Shown piece by piece: positions 54,974 to 63,556 of a stretch of DNA of 64,000 nucleotides. Under the pieces are notes generated by a model. The model worked only from the letters and a program-made list of their open reading frames with translations, had not been told where the DNA came from and searched no databases. The position numbers were made by a program, and so were the translations under genes. Source of the stretch: Alkalibacterium sp. (GTDB lineage Bacteria > Bacillota > Bacilli > Lactobacillales > Carnobacteriaceae_A). Position 1 is the stretch's first letter. Every line of letters starts with the position of its first letter. Location: the NCBI GenBank assembly GCA_020832185.1, contig JAFIFE010000011.1:1-64000 (forward strand). Direction: 5' to 3'.

Positions 54974-55801
54974 TTACCCTTTTACAGCCCCTGCTGTAAT
55001 ACTTGAGATAATGTATTTAGATAGGAAAATAAAGGCTACCATAATCGGTACAACTGAAATAGCGATTCCCAAGTAAATGGCTCCTAAGTTCTGAGCTACG
55101 GGAGACCCTTGAAGCTGTCTGATCATAATCGGTAACGTATATAATCTTGGCGAACGGATAATTACTAAAGGGAATAGGAAGTTGTTCCATGAACCAATAA
55201 AGGTGAAGATTCCCATTGTCGCGATTGCCGGACTCAATATCGGCAGGACCAGTCTGTGGAACATGTACGTTTCGCCGGCGCCATCGATTCGTCCAGATTC
55301 CAGGATCGACATCGGCATCGTGGTCACCAGAAACTGTCTAAAGAAGAAGACTGTAAACGGTGCTGCGATTGCCGGGATGATCAGCGGCCAGTAGGTGTCA
55401 AGCATGCCCAGCGTGCTGGATAAGTCATATAACCCAATAAGTCCAAGTTGCCCGGGAACCATCATCATGACGATAAACGTAATGAAGATCACATTTTTCC
55501 CTTTAAACTGATAGACTACTAAAGCAAAAGCTGTTAATGCTGAAAAGTACGAGTTCAGTACGGTTACAGCAACCGCAATGACCAGACTGTTTCTGAATCC
55601 AAGCCAGATATTGATGTAACTGTCCAGCGTGAAGTAGTTATCGACAAGTGAGCCTCCTGGAAGTAAAGAGAACCCTCTTAAAATTTCAGAGTTTGAGCGT
55701 GTCGCATTGATGATCATCATATAAAACGGGATGAAACAGATGATAACCAATATAATAAGGAAGAAATAAATGACGCCTCGAGCTGTTTTTAATTTATCCA
55801 T
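54974..55801 (-). CDS. Sugar ABC transporter permease (MalG/LacG-like)
   Basis: A 275-residue permease with six helices. The EAA loop is in ILESGRIDGAGETYMFHRLV near 182-201, and FFFRQFLVTTMPMSILESGR precedes it. The N-terminus ARGVIYFFLIILVIICFIPF and FIFLSKYIISSITAGAVKG at the end are typical CUT1 features. It overlaps the upstream permease stop by one base (TAATG). With the two other subunits it imports oligosaccharides; the ATPase (MsmX-like) is not in this operon. Confidence 0.94.
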   Translation of the reverse strand: MDKLKTARGVIYFFLIILVIICFIPFYMMIINATRSNSEILRGFSLLPGGSLVDNYFTLDSYINIWLGFRNSLVIAVAVTVLNSYFSALTAFALVVYQFKGKNVIFITFIVMMMVPGQLGLIGLYDLSSTLGMLDTYWPLIIPAIAAPFTVFFFRQFLVTTMPMSILESGRIDGAGETYMFHRLVLPILSPAIATMGIFTFIGSWNNFLFPLVIIRSPRLYTLPIMIRQLQGSPVAQNLGAIYLGIAISVVPIMVAFIFLSKYIISSITAGAVKG

Positions 55802-56718
55802 TATTTTTTCACGCCTCCTCTTTTAAGTTTGACTTGTCCTCTGTACATTGTTTTAAAGGTCACTGCTGAGAACACAACGGTAATGATAAAGAGTCCGTAT
55901 GCGATGGCTGCAGAGTAACCGAAGTTGGCATAACTGAATCCTTGATTATACAAGTATAGAACCATCGTATTCAGTGATCCCCTTGGTGCGCCGCGTCCAT
56001 CTGTCAAAAGCATAGGTAAATCGAAGATCTGCAGTCCACCGATAATGGACGTGATAAAGACATAAAGCAGGATCGGCTTTAACTGTGGAATAGTGATTTT
56101 TGTAAAAGAATCCCACCAGTTTGCGCCATCGATATACGCTGCTTCGTAAAAATCTTTAGGTATTCCGGATATACCGGCCATCAGAATGATAAACGTATTT
56201 CCAAACCACATCCAGGCACCGATCAGTGCGACCCATCCTTGAGCATAAACAGGGTTATTCAACCAGTTGATTGGCCGTGAGATTAATCCCAGGCTTAGGA
56301 GCATCTGATTCAGTGACCCGAAGTTCCAGTCCAGTAAGATACTGAACAATAAGGCAACAGATGCGATAGTGATGATATTCGGTAAGAAGAACATCGCTCT
56401 GAAGGCATTAACGCCTTTCAGTTTAAGGCGAATATCTGAAAATAACAGGGCGAGCAGCATAGCGATAATGATCTGTATCGCAAAGTTCATTCCCCAGATC
56501 CTGATCGTATTGAAGAAAGCCTGGAAGAAAAAGTCATCTTGAATCAACCGCCTATAGTTGTCAAGTCCGATGAAATCAGCGTTATCGATCCCGCCCATAC
56601 CTGTATAGTTTGTGACTGAGTAGTAAAATGTAAGTAAAATAGGGTAAATATTAAAGGTTAAAAACACAATAACAAATGGAGCAATAAACCAGTACGCTCT
56701 ATTATCATTTTTCTGCAT
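55801..56718 (-). CDS. Sugar ABC transporter permease (MalF/LacF-like)
   Basis: A 305-residue CUT1 permease with six helices. The start NRAYWFIAPFVIVFLTFNIY and the EAA loop FYEAAYIDGANWWDSFTKIT near 190-209 are family hallmarks, followed by DGRGAPRGSLNTMVLYLYNQ. Encoded 80 bases past the binding-protein gene, with a hairpin in the gap that probably sets the subunit ratio. One-base stop/start overlap with the MalG-like gene. Confidence 0.94.
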   Translation of the reverse strand: MQKNDNRAYWFIAPFVIVFLTFNIYPILLTFYYSVTNYTGMGGIDNADFIGLDNYRRLIQDDFFFQAFFNTIRIWGMNFAIQIIIAMLLALLFSDIRLKLKGVNAFRAMFFLPNIITIASVALLFSILLDWNFGSLNQMLLSLGLISRPINWLNNPVYAQGWVALIGAWMWFGNTFIILMAGISGIPKDFYEAAYIDGANWWDSFTKITIPQLKPILLYVFITSIIGGLQIFDLPMLLTDGRGAPRGSLNTMVLYLYNQGFSYANFGYSAAIAYGLFIITVVFSAVTFKTMYRGQVKLKRGGVKK

Positions 56719-56756
56719 AATTGATCGGTTCCTTTCTATGGATGAAGCTTTAAAGA

Positions 56757-56785
56757 TAAAAAGGGTGCCAGTGATTCGACACCCC
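56757..56785 (-). terminator. Intercistronic hairpin after the binding-protein gene
   Basis: GGGTGTC and GGCACCC (minus strand) pair over seven bases with one G-U pair and an eight-base loop, followed by TTTTTATC. It lies 14 bases past the binding-protein stop. Such partial terminators let the binding protein be made in excess over the permeases. Confidence 0.75.
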
Positions 56786-56798
56786 GTTTAATTGTCTA

Positions 56799-58157
56799 TT
56801 AGTCTTGAGGAACATTGATTTGAGGGAACGCATTTTGTACTTCAGCGTAGAACTCTTGTAATGCTTCGTCTTGATCTAAGTCACCTTCAACATATGCTCC
56901 AACTGCTGACCCAAACATCTGGTCTAAACGCTGGTCGTAACGAGTGATGTGACTTGGGTCGATATTTTCAGCTTCTGCAAGGAAGTATTCATAATGGTTT
57001 TGTCCACCCAGGAACTCATCTTCGTAACCTTCAGATACTTCTTCCATGATTCCAGTGTGGCTTAATACGTCACCTGTTTCAGTAACCCATTCAGTCAGGA
57101 ATTCTTCGTCATGTACAAGCATTTGGATGAATTCGAATGCCAAGTCTTTGTTTTCAGATCCTTCGTAAATTCCGATCCATGTTCCTCCACCGAAGTAAGA
57201 AGATGGTCCGTTAGTTACTGCCCAGTCGCCAGCTGTTTCTGTTGCGTCTGTTTTAAGCACGTGCGGTAGTCCCCATGATGGAAGAGATACGCCGAATACT
57301 TCAGTTGTTCCGTCTGAATCATCAACATCGTCCGTGTCGTCCCATCCTGCATTGTATGTGATCGGCTCATTGAATGATGCAAACCATGATGGAGACCATG
57401 CTGGAGCTAACGCTGTGTACTGGTTGTCTCTTAATTCACGTGCGTAATCGAAGTAAGATAAACGTTCTTCAGTCATAACCAGATTGTCATCTTCATCTAC
57501 CCAAGGTGCTGGATTGCTTCCCATTGTAAACGGAGAGATTGAACCTTCATCAGGGAATAAACGGTAACCTGCGTCAGCTAACATTTCGCCGGCTTCCATC
57601 AAGCCTTCCATAGTAGAAAACTGTTCGCCCATAGCGTCTGGATCGTCTGTCCCGAATACTTCTTCAGCAATGCTTCGACGGTAGAAAATTCCACCTGGGG
57701 TTGTCTGCCAAGATAGAGCTTTCATGTTGCCGTCCTGTGAACGACCTAATTCCCAAACGTATTCAACATATTCGTCTGACCATTCTTCTACTTCATACTC
57801 ACCTAAATCTGTCCAGTAATCCTGTTCAATCCAGTCCAGCAGGTAAACGATCTCAGCTGTGAAGATGTCTGGTGCGCCGCTTCCTGATTCTAGAGCGGGA
57901 CGTAATGTGTCTACATAATTTTCAGTTGGGATAATCTGCAGATCGATATTCACATCATGTCTTTCTTCAAAGACAGAAATCGGATAAGCCAGCTCATCTG
58001 TAAATGAGTTGATGACTAAATCTACACCACCACTACCTGAACCGCCTGTGCTTTCGCCATTACTGTCACCAGCCGCATCTCCGTTGCCGTTATTTCCACA
58101 AGCTGTAAGTAAAACTGCTCCACATAATAGACCTGCCATTTTCCATGAATTTTTCAT
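56799..58157 (-). CDS. Sugar-binding lipoprotein (extracellular, CUT1)
   Basis: A 452-residue lipoprotein. Lipobox LLTAC with the modified Cys20, then a Gly/Ser/Asp linker (21-46), and a type 1 extracellular solute-binding fold from 47. SGAPDIFTAEIVYLLDWIEQ near 94-113 is the usual conserved block; many surface Trp and acidic residues suit oligosaccharide binding. It is the first gene of the importer operon, under the two LacI operators at 58189 and 58321. Probable ligand: beta-glucan oligosaccharides, from neighbours. Confidence 0.93.
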   Translation of the reverse strand: MKNSWKMAGLLCGAVLLTACGNNGNGDAAGDSNGESTGGSGSGGVDLVINSFTDELAYPISVFEERHDVNIDLQIIPTENYVDTLRPALESGSGAPDIFTAEIVYLLDWIEQDYWTDLGEYEVEEWSDEYVEYVWELGRSQDGNMKALSWQTTPGGIFYRRSIAEEVFGTDDPDAMGEQFSTMEGLMEAGEMLADAGYRLFPDEGSISPFTMGSNPAPWVDEDDNLVMTEERLSYFDYARELRDNQYTALAPAWSPSWFASFNEPITYNAGWDDTDDVDDSDGTTEVFGVSLPSWGLPHVLKTDATETAGDWAVTNGPSSYFGGGTWIGIYEGSENKDLAFEFIQMLVHDEEFLTEWVTETGDVLSHTGIMEEVSEGYEDEFLGGQNHYEYFLAEAENIDPSHITRYDQRLDQMFGSAVGAYVEGDLDQDEALQEFYAEVQNAFPQINVPQD

Positions 58158-58188
58158 TTGTATTCCTCCTGTGTAGTTTCTCGTATCC

Positions 58189-58200
58189 TTAAGCGCTTAA
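58189..58200. promoter_or_regulatory. LacI-family operator O1 (TTAAGCGCTTAA)
   Basis: A perfect 12-bp palindrome, 31 bases before the binding-protein ATG. The next bases (CTTAAG) extend it imperfectly. Same sequence as at 58321-58332, centre-to-centre spacing 132 bases. The CG-centred palindrome is typical of LacI/GalR binding sites. Confidence 0.8.
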
Positions 58201-58320
58201 CTTAAGGCGAAAATAAAAAATAGTTAGTTTGTTTATCAAATTAACGGATGATAACGATTTCAATTGCCTTATTCGACTGTTTTCCCCCTTTTATCACCTT
58301 CCTTAAGTCGTTTTTTAGGA

Positions 58321-58332
58321 TTAAGCGCTTAA
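58321..58332. promoter_or_regulatory. LacI-family operator O2 (TTAAGCGCTTAA)
   Basis: Identical to the palindrome at 58189-58200, including the following AAC. It lies 24 bases past the LacI gene stop (58357). The promoter of the importer operon lies between the two sites, though I could not fix its -35/-10. The pair may allow looping repression. Confidence 0.8.
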
Positions 58333-58356
58333 CTTTTTAATAAAACAGTACCCTGC

Positions 58357-59361
58357 TTAAGCAAGATTGTGTACCGACTGGCGTTTAACAATAGATACAG
58401 GTACCATTTTAGTTTTATTAACATGTTTAGTGTCCTGGTTGGCAATTTTATCCAAAAGCATGATCGCTGCCTGCTGACCAATCAGTTCTTTGTCCTGACG
58501 AATCGTTGTCAATGGCGGATCGATATGCTGAGCAAGCTGGATGTCATCAAAACCAACAACTGAAATATCTTCAGGAACTCTAAGTCCCCACTCTTTAATG
58601 ACCTTTATGGCTGCAATAGCCATTTCATCTCCCGCTGCATAGACCGCAGTCGGTTTATCTTCCAGACTAAGCAGACGGATCATTGCTTCACGTCCTCCGG
58701 CTTGCGAGTAGTAACCCCCGTCAACCAGATAGTCTTCTCTTACGTCAAGCCCGTGATCCCTCATTGCCTGCCTGAAGCCTTTTGCACGTTCGATTCCAGC
58801 ATACGTTGTCTGATTACCCATGATATGAGCAATTTTTTTATGCCCGTTCTCAACTAAATGATTCACAGCCAGGCGACTTCCTGATCGGTTGTCACTGTAA
58901 ACTGTTCCCGGTTCGTCAGAAGGTCTGTCAATATAGACTGTCGGCATCGACATTTCTATATTCTGCATTTCATCTTCCCCAAATGACTGGATGATGACTA
59001 TGCCGTCAACCCCTCTGTGCTGAAGGTGTCGATACGTTTCCTGCTGAAGCCCCATGTGCCGAGATACAAATAGAAGATCATAGTTGTACAGTTCCATGTG
59101 CTTTTTGAATCCTTCTATTACCTGACTGAAAAACGGGTGAGCGATACCGATGCCCAGATTCTCACCGAATACAACTCCGATCATCCAGGATTTGTTCGTT
59201 GCCAAGGTTCTGGCAGAAGAATTGGGTGTGTAGTGCAACTCTTCAACAGATTTCAAAATTGCTCTACGAGCTTTTTCACTTACACTCTTATTATTCAATG
59301 CTTTTGAGACTGTAGCTATTGAATAGCCCGAATCTTTAGCAATATCATAAATCGTAACCAT
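58357..59361 (-). CDS. LacI-family transcription regulator
   Basis: A 334-residue regulator. HTH domain 1-60 (TIYDIAKDSGYSIATVSKAL, SVSEKARRAILKSVEELHYT). Core periplasmic-binding-like domain 61-334, with GIAHPFFSQVIEGFKKH, MPTVYIDRPSDEP, SVVGFDDIQLAQHIDPPLTT and VKRQSV. It probably represses the importer operon via the two palindromes downstream and itself via a palindrome at 59380-59389. Inducer is likely a beta-glucan oligosaccharide; inferred from position only. Confidence 0.94.
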   Translation of the reverse strand: MVTIYDIAKDSGYSIATVSKALNNKSVSEKARRAILKSVEELHYTPNSSARTLATNKSWMIGVVFGENLGIGIAHPFFSQVIEGFKKHMELYNYDLLFVSRHMGLQQETYRHLQHRGVDGIVIIQSFGEDEMQNIEMSMPTVYIDRPSDEPGTVYSDNRSGSRLAVNHLVENGHKKIAHIMGNQTTYAGIERAKGFRQAMRDHGLDVREDYLVDGGYYSQAGGREAMIRLLSLEDKPTAVYAAGDEMAIAAIKVIKEWGLRVPEDISVVGFDDIQLAQHIDPPLTTIRQDKELIGQQAAIMLLDKIANQDTKHVNKTKMVPVSIVKRQSVHNLA

Positions 59362-59379
59362 AATGTTCTTCTCCTGTCG

Positions 59380-59389
59380 AAAGCGCTTT
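59380..59389. promoter_or_regulatory. cre-like / LacI-type palindrome before lacI
   Basis: AAAGCGCTTT inside TGTAAAGCGCTTTCGACA on the minus strand. It matches the catabolite-responsive element pattern (CcpA) about as well as the local operator pattern. It lies 19 bases before the lacI start, so it would block transcription there. Confidence 0.6.
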
Positions 59390-59441
59390 ACATGTGTAAC
59401 TATAACCTGACTTATTTAAATTGTCAATCCATTTTTTAAAA

Positions 59442-60080
59442 TTAAATCGATTTTTTTCGTCTTTTAATTCTATTGAATGACTTGTTCATGATCCATTCGG
59501 TTACAAATGCATATAAAGACATTGAGAAGAAAAGAATAAACGCTGGTATATAGGTGAGAATCAGAAATTGGAGCAAAAGCGCATGAATAATGACCAATGC
59601 AGAAACTGGTGAGATCAGCGTTACCCAGAATCCCTGATGGAAGCTTCTGAAAATCGATTCCTCATTTTCGACGTAATACCCTAAAGTAAATGTAGCTACT
59701 ACTATTGCTAAAGCGGTTAAGATAAATAGAGCAGGGATGACTACCATCTGAACGATCATACTTTCCGGTAACACACTTATGATCCGCATGTCGATGTAAA
59801 GAAAAATACCTACAAACATGACGATTGGAAAATAGATATTACCCGGGTTCAACTGTTTCCTGAACTCTTTTCTAAATAGTGTAAAAATATGTGAAAGATC
59901 ACCTTGTCTCAGTTTTTTCCGGATCAGGGCATAAACAGTAATCGTCGCGGGTCCTATCCCAAAAACGACCAGCCCGAGTAAGCTGAAAGCTATCCATAAT
60001 ATATTCAGATAAGCCAAAGTGGCTACCCATTCGAGGATTTTCATGAAAAGACTTGGTGAGTGATGTGTTTCGTTTTCCAT
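59442..60080 (-). CDS. YesL-family (DUF624) membrane protein
   Basis: A 212-residue protein with five or six helices. LFMKILEWVATLAYLNILWI (11-30) and GIGPATITVYALIRKKLRQG (41-60) match the YesL family. Members are often next to CUT1 oligosaccharide importers and LacI or two-component regulators, as here. Biochemical role unknown. It lies directly before lacI on the transcript, with a 80-base gap holding a palindrome. Confidence 0.88.
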   Translation of the reverse strand: MENETHHSPSLFMKILEWVATLAYLNILWIAFSLLGLVVFGIGPATITVYALIRKKLRQGDLSHIFTLFRKEFRKQLNPGNIYFPIVMFVGIFLYIDMRIISVLPESMIVQMVVIPALFILTALAIVVATFTLGYYVENEESIFRSFHQGFWVTLISPVSALVIIHALLLQFLILTYIPAFILFFSMSLYAFVTEWIMNKSFNRIKRRKKSI

Positions 60081-60122
60081 AGACGTTCCTTTCTCTGTTC
60101 AATTTAGTTGAAAGTGTAGAGC

Positions 60123-60998
60123 TTACTGTTTTTTTATTTCCAGCAGTTTGTTCAGTCCCAATTTTTTTAAGAATTTTACAAATTTACTGTTCTCGCCTTT
60201 AGCTATGATCGTGCCCTCTCTCATCTGCATGAATGTGGCGTTGATTGCTCCACCTGCTAAAATGGCCAATGCCAGTTTTTGAAGCAATGCCAGCAGAACC
60301 ATAAAGCTTCCTGTCATAGTGAAGAATGTAGAGTCTTCAGGCAGCTGATTGATAAACAGTCGGTACCCTATGATAGCGATAAGGAGTGATGCAGTCGAAA
60401 ACAGCGCACCAGGTATGACATTTCTGAATCGCTGAACTACATTCGGTACCATATAATACAGGAAACTGAATGTTAAAAATGCCAGCGGTACAAATAATGA
60501 CCATCTACCCAAACTTGTTGTGCTTAAATTTTGAATGATGAACACAACGACAGTGATCCATGCGGCGAATAGAAACGTGAGCAGGAAAGCCAAAATTCTT
60601 AAGACCACTATATTTTTACGGCTGCTTACGCCATATGCACGGTTCAGCCCCATGAGTGTAGAAGCCATGGTCCAGCTGACTGTCCAGATAGTGGAAACTG
60701 TCGCGATAAGCAATACGCCTACGTTAGAGCTTTCATAAATCTGCATCATGTCCTGTATGATCTGTTCCGCTAAAGGTTGAGGAGCTATTCGCATCACGAA
60801 CCAGGCTAAAGGTGCCAGCCCCTGTGTAAGCTGCTGCAGCCAGTTAATGATTCCCACTATTAATGGAAACGTGGTTAATAGAACGTAATAGGTTACAAAT
60901 GTAGAATACTGCCAGATCTCGCCTTTTCTAACGCGAGCTGAGATATCATTGATCCAGTCCATTTTTGGAATGTGTTTCGTTATCGGTTCGAGATTCAT
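60123..60998 (-). CDS. YihY/BrkB-family membrane protein
   Basis: A 291-residue protein with about six helices. YSTFVTYYVLLTTFPLIVGI near 31-50 and TVSTIWTVSWTMASTLMGLN near 110-130 are typical for the YihY/BrkB (formerly RNase BN) family. The C-terminus is basic. Role not established; the RNase BN label in older databases is wrong. It lies 42 bases upstream of yesL and is divergent from the MGT gene. Confidence 0.9.
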   Translation of the reverse strand: MNLEPITKHIPKMDWINDISARVRKGEIWQYSTFVTYYVLLTTFPLIVGIINWLQQLTQGLAPLAWFVMRIAPQPLAEQIIQDMMQIYESSNVGVLLIATVSTIWTVSWTMASTLMGLNRAYGVSSRKNIVVLRILAFLLTFLFAAWITVVVFIIQNLSTTSLGRWSLFVPLAFLTFSFLYYMVPNVVQRFRNVIPGALFSTASLLIAIIGYRLFINQLPEDSTFFTMTGSFMVLLALLQKLALAILAGGAINATFMQMREGTIIAKGENSKFVKFLKKLGLNKLLEIKKQ

Positions 60999-61231
60999 TT
61001 CAATATCCCTTCTCTACTTGCTGAATAAATTATTTTCCTGGTATCCGTTATTTCTCCACGGACAAGCTTACCAAAATACAACCGATTATGCTATAGCCAA
61101 AACCACAGAAACCTATGATACCAACTATCTATGGTTAATCTTTTAAACTTTCTTCACATAATGATACTATGAACTTAAAGACCTGCCGTCACCCCGTTTT
61201 ATTTATAAACACTAGAAGGAGTTTGAATCCA

Positions 61232-62410
61232 TTGAAAAAAGCACACTATCGTTTTCTATTTGTCAATCTACCCTATAGCGGTCATATAAATCCCACTCTC
61301 CCCCTAGTCAAGCGTCTAGTCAATGCCGGACACACTGTTGATTATGTACTGGATCCCTCTTTTAAAGACACTGTTGAGGCTGCCGGGGCCACTTTGATTC
61401 CCTACGACAATTACGCTTCTGACTGGTCGGATGTGCATAAATACATGAAAGCTTTCGAACAGGCATATGCGACTGCCTTACGGGTCAGTGGAGATTATGA
61501 TTGCCTTGTGTATGAAGCTTATTTTGTGTTCGGCTATAAATTATCAAAAGAGCTGTCAATTCCGACGGTCAGACTTTTTTCTACATTTGCTTTCAATCAG
61601 TCGATTTTGGAAAAAATCAGAGAAAATGGTGGTCCTCATTTAACATTTATGACCTCAAAAAATCCTTTGTATGTACTTTTTGTAAAATATTATGAAAATA
61701 AGAAAGAGATGATGGTCACGGATGATTTTTTCGACGAGATTGTTGAAGGAAATCAGAAGTTGAACATTGTGTATACCTCCAGAAAGTTTCAGCCTCAAGC
61801 TGATGAGTTTTCACACGACCGCTTCAGTTTTGTCGGACCATCGATTGAAGACAACTATTCTGATGATATGCCATCTGTTCCATATGAAGAAATGTCCCGC
61901 CCAATCATATATTGTGCAATGGGGACATTGCTTCCCCGCTTTTTAAAGAAGGTTTATCAGAAATGTATTGATGCCTTTGCTGATAAAGAGTGTTCTCTCA
62001 TACTATCGGTTGGAGAAGAATTAAATGAAGATGATTTTGAAGGCGTGGGTGATAATATCTATATCTATTCAAAAGTCCCTCAAGTCGATGTATTAAACCA
62101 GTCTGATGTGTTTATCACACATGGTGGTATGAATTCAGCTAATGAAGGATTAAGTTGCGGAGTTCCTATGGTCGTTCATCCTTTTGTTAATGACGAACCT
62201 CTGATTGCATCACAGCTCACCACCCTTAAAGTTGCGAAGCAGCTGGATTTGAAAAAAAGTGATGCCTATGAAATTTTCGAACAGACGATTGAGCTGATTA
62301 CTAATGAACAAGTAAAAAAGGCATGTACTGAAATGAAGGAAATTATGCAGACTCTTGGTGCAAATGAGTGTGCAGTGACAAAAATACTGGACTATCTGGA
62401 AAGTCAGTGA
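61232..62410 (+). CDS. MGT-type glycosyltransferase (GT1, YjiC-like)
   Basis: A 392-residue GT-B enzyme. The likely start is TTG at 61232, ten bases after AAGGAG, giving a protein that opens KKAHYRFLFVNLPYSGHINP. The ATG at 61169 has no ribosome site. The C-terminal half has the UGT signature THGGMNSANEGLSCGVPMV near 314-332 and NDEPLIASQL. These enzymes glucosylate small hydrophobic acceptors such as macrolides, flavonoids or lipids. It is alone on its transcript. Substrate unknown. Confidence 0.9.
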   Translation: MKKAHYRFLFVNLPYSGHINPTLPLVKRLVNAGHTVDYVLDPSFKDTVEAAGATLIPYDNYASDWSDVHKYMKAFEQAYATALRVSGDYDCLVYEAYFVFGYKLSKELSIPTVRLFSTFAFNQSILEKIRENGGPHLTFMTSKNPLYVLFVKYYENKKEMMVTDDFFDEIVEGNQKLNIVYTSRKFQPQADEFSHDRFSFVGPSIEDNYSDDMPSVPYEEMSRPIIYCAMGTLLPRFLKKVYQKCIDAFADKECSLILSVGEELNEDDFEGVGDNIYIYSKVPQVDVLNQSDVFITHGGMNSANEGLSCGVPMVVHPFVNDEPLIASQLTTLKVAKQLDLKKSDAYEIFEQTIELITNEQVKKACTEMKEIMQTLGANECAVTKILDYLESQ

Positions 62411-62427
62411 AACTGTTTATAAAAAAA

Positions 62428-62506
62428 GGACTGACCATTGAGCCGACCCCGAAAAGTTAGACCTGAAAAGTCTGACTTTCGGGGGTCACTATATATGGCA
62501 AGTCCT
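62428..62506 (+). repeat. Palindromic repeat, copy 2 (bidirectional terminator-like)
   Basis: ACCCCGAAAAGTTAGAC (62446-62462) and GTCTGACTTTCGGGGGT form a near-perfect inner stem. An outer stem AGGACT..CCAT / ATGG..AGTCCT extends it to about 79 bases. The part from CATTGAGCCGACCCC onward matches the minus strand at 47395-47446. It sits in the convergent gap between the MGT gene and the phosphotransferase gene, beginning 17 bases after the MGT stop. Confidence 0.7.
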
Positions 62507-62523
62507 GATTTTGAAGGTATTCT

Positions 62524-63429
62524 TTAATTTCCGAGTGCCTTTAGAAGAAAGTTATCCATTCTCTGTATCATGCTTTCTGCAGTTGGTTCACTCAACCCAA
62601 ACACATTCCATCCTTCATAAATTTGAGGAGAATCTTCTGTAAACACATTACCCAGCGCTTCCAGATCCCAGTATGAATCATAGTTGAAGTTCGGCGAAGC
62701 CTTCTGGTAAGCATACAAGAACATCTCAGCTGCTTTCTGCCCATACATCATGGCAAGATTCCATCGGCAGTGAGCAATGTCGATCTGTTTCGGCCCAAGG
62801 CAGGCATCGCTCCAGTCCACAACAGCTGACGCCTCTTCATTTTTGAACAAGACATTTGTCGGGTGAAAATCACGGTGGATAAATGATCGTTCAACTATAG
62901 GCTGCTTTGTGTTATTTAAAATACGAAACGCCTCTTTCCATTTTTCAGGACAAGATGACCATCCTGCTTTCACTGATGCAGTGGGATCAAAATAACGGAA
63001 ATACTCATGCATGATTTCAGGGTTTGTCAACTGATGAATTTCAACTAACACTTGAGCTAGCTGATCGATCCAGTTGCTGAAATCAGAAGGGGTCAACAGG
63101 ACTTGTCCTTCTACCTTACTCATCAGCAAACTGGGGTAAGGTGTATTTTCCGCTTTGTAATCGAACGCAATCAGCTTAGGCCCTTTGACAGCCAATTTTT
63201 CTGCCTCACTCAAATTCTTAGCTTCCTGCAGAGCGATACCCGGTTCTCTTTCAAGCCACTCTTTATTGGTATATTCCCTTAAAACCATTTCTTCTTTTCC
63301 ATTTCGCGTTTCAATTTCCAGTAGTGTCAAGTCTGAAGACGTCCCCCCTTGAAGCGTTTGAGACGCTATAATCATGCCGTCTACTTGAAATTCTACCCAC
63401 ATCCTGGTTCGCTGACTTAATTCATGCAT
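62524..63429 (-). CDS. Aminoglycoside-phosphotransferase-fold protein
   Basis: A 301-residue APH/choline-kinase-like protein. FIHRDFHPTNVLF near 180-192 is the catalytic HXDXXXXN (Brenner) motif, and AVVDWSDACLGPKQID near 200-215 carries the metal-binding Asp. N-terminal beta strands are consistent with an ATP-binding lobe. A strong AGGAGG site precedes the ATG. True substrate is unknown; these are often annotated as aminoglycoside phosphotransferases without evidence of resistance. Confidence 0.88.
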   Translation of the reverse strand: MHELSQRTRMWVEFQVDGMIIASQTLQGGTSSDLTLLEIETRNGKEEMVLREYTNKEWLEREPGIALQEAKNLSEAEKLAVKGPKLIAFDYKAENTPYPSLLMSKVEGQVLLTPSDFSNWIDQLAQVLVEIHQLTNPEIMHEYFRYFDPTASVKAGWSSCPEKWKEAFRILNNTKQPIVERSFIHRDFHPTNVLFKNEEASAVVDWSDACLGPKQIDIAHCRWNLAMMYGQKAAEMFLYAYQKASPNFNYDSYWDLEALGNVFTEDSPQIYEGWNVFGLSEPTAESMIQRMDNFLLKALGN

Positions 63430-63460
63430 TGACTGCCTCCTGTAGCTGATTTATGTACGA

Positions 63461-63517
63461 GAAAAGCACGATGACTCCAGAGCGCGTTACAGCCCATTTT
63501 AAAGAGTCAAATCGTGC
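63461..63517 (-). terminator. Terminator after the DJ-1/PfpI gene
   Basis: GCACGATGACTC (63465-63476) pairs with GAGTCAAATCGTGC (63504-63517) over 12 bases with a two-base bulge. The minus strand continues TTTTCTCG. It lies about 40 bases past the DJ-1 family gene stop and before the phosphotransferase start. Confidence 0.7.
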
Positions 63518-63556
63518 CTGCTTACTTGTATAATTGTGTATGGTAACGACTTAAGA

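Noticed and set aside
60123-60998. Ribonuclease BN label
   Set aside because: YihY/BrkB proteins are membrane proteins; the nuclease name came from a mis-assigned gene.
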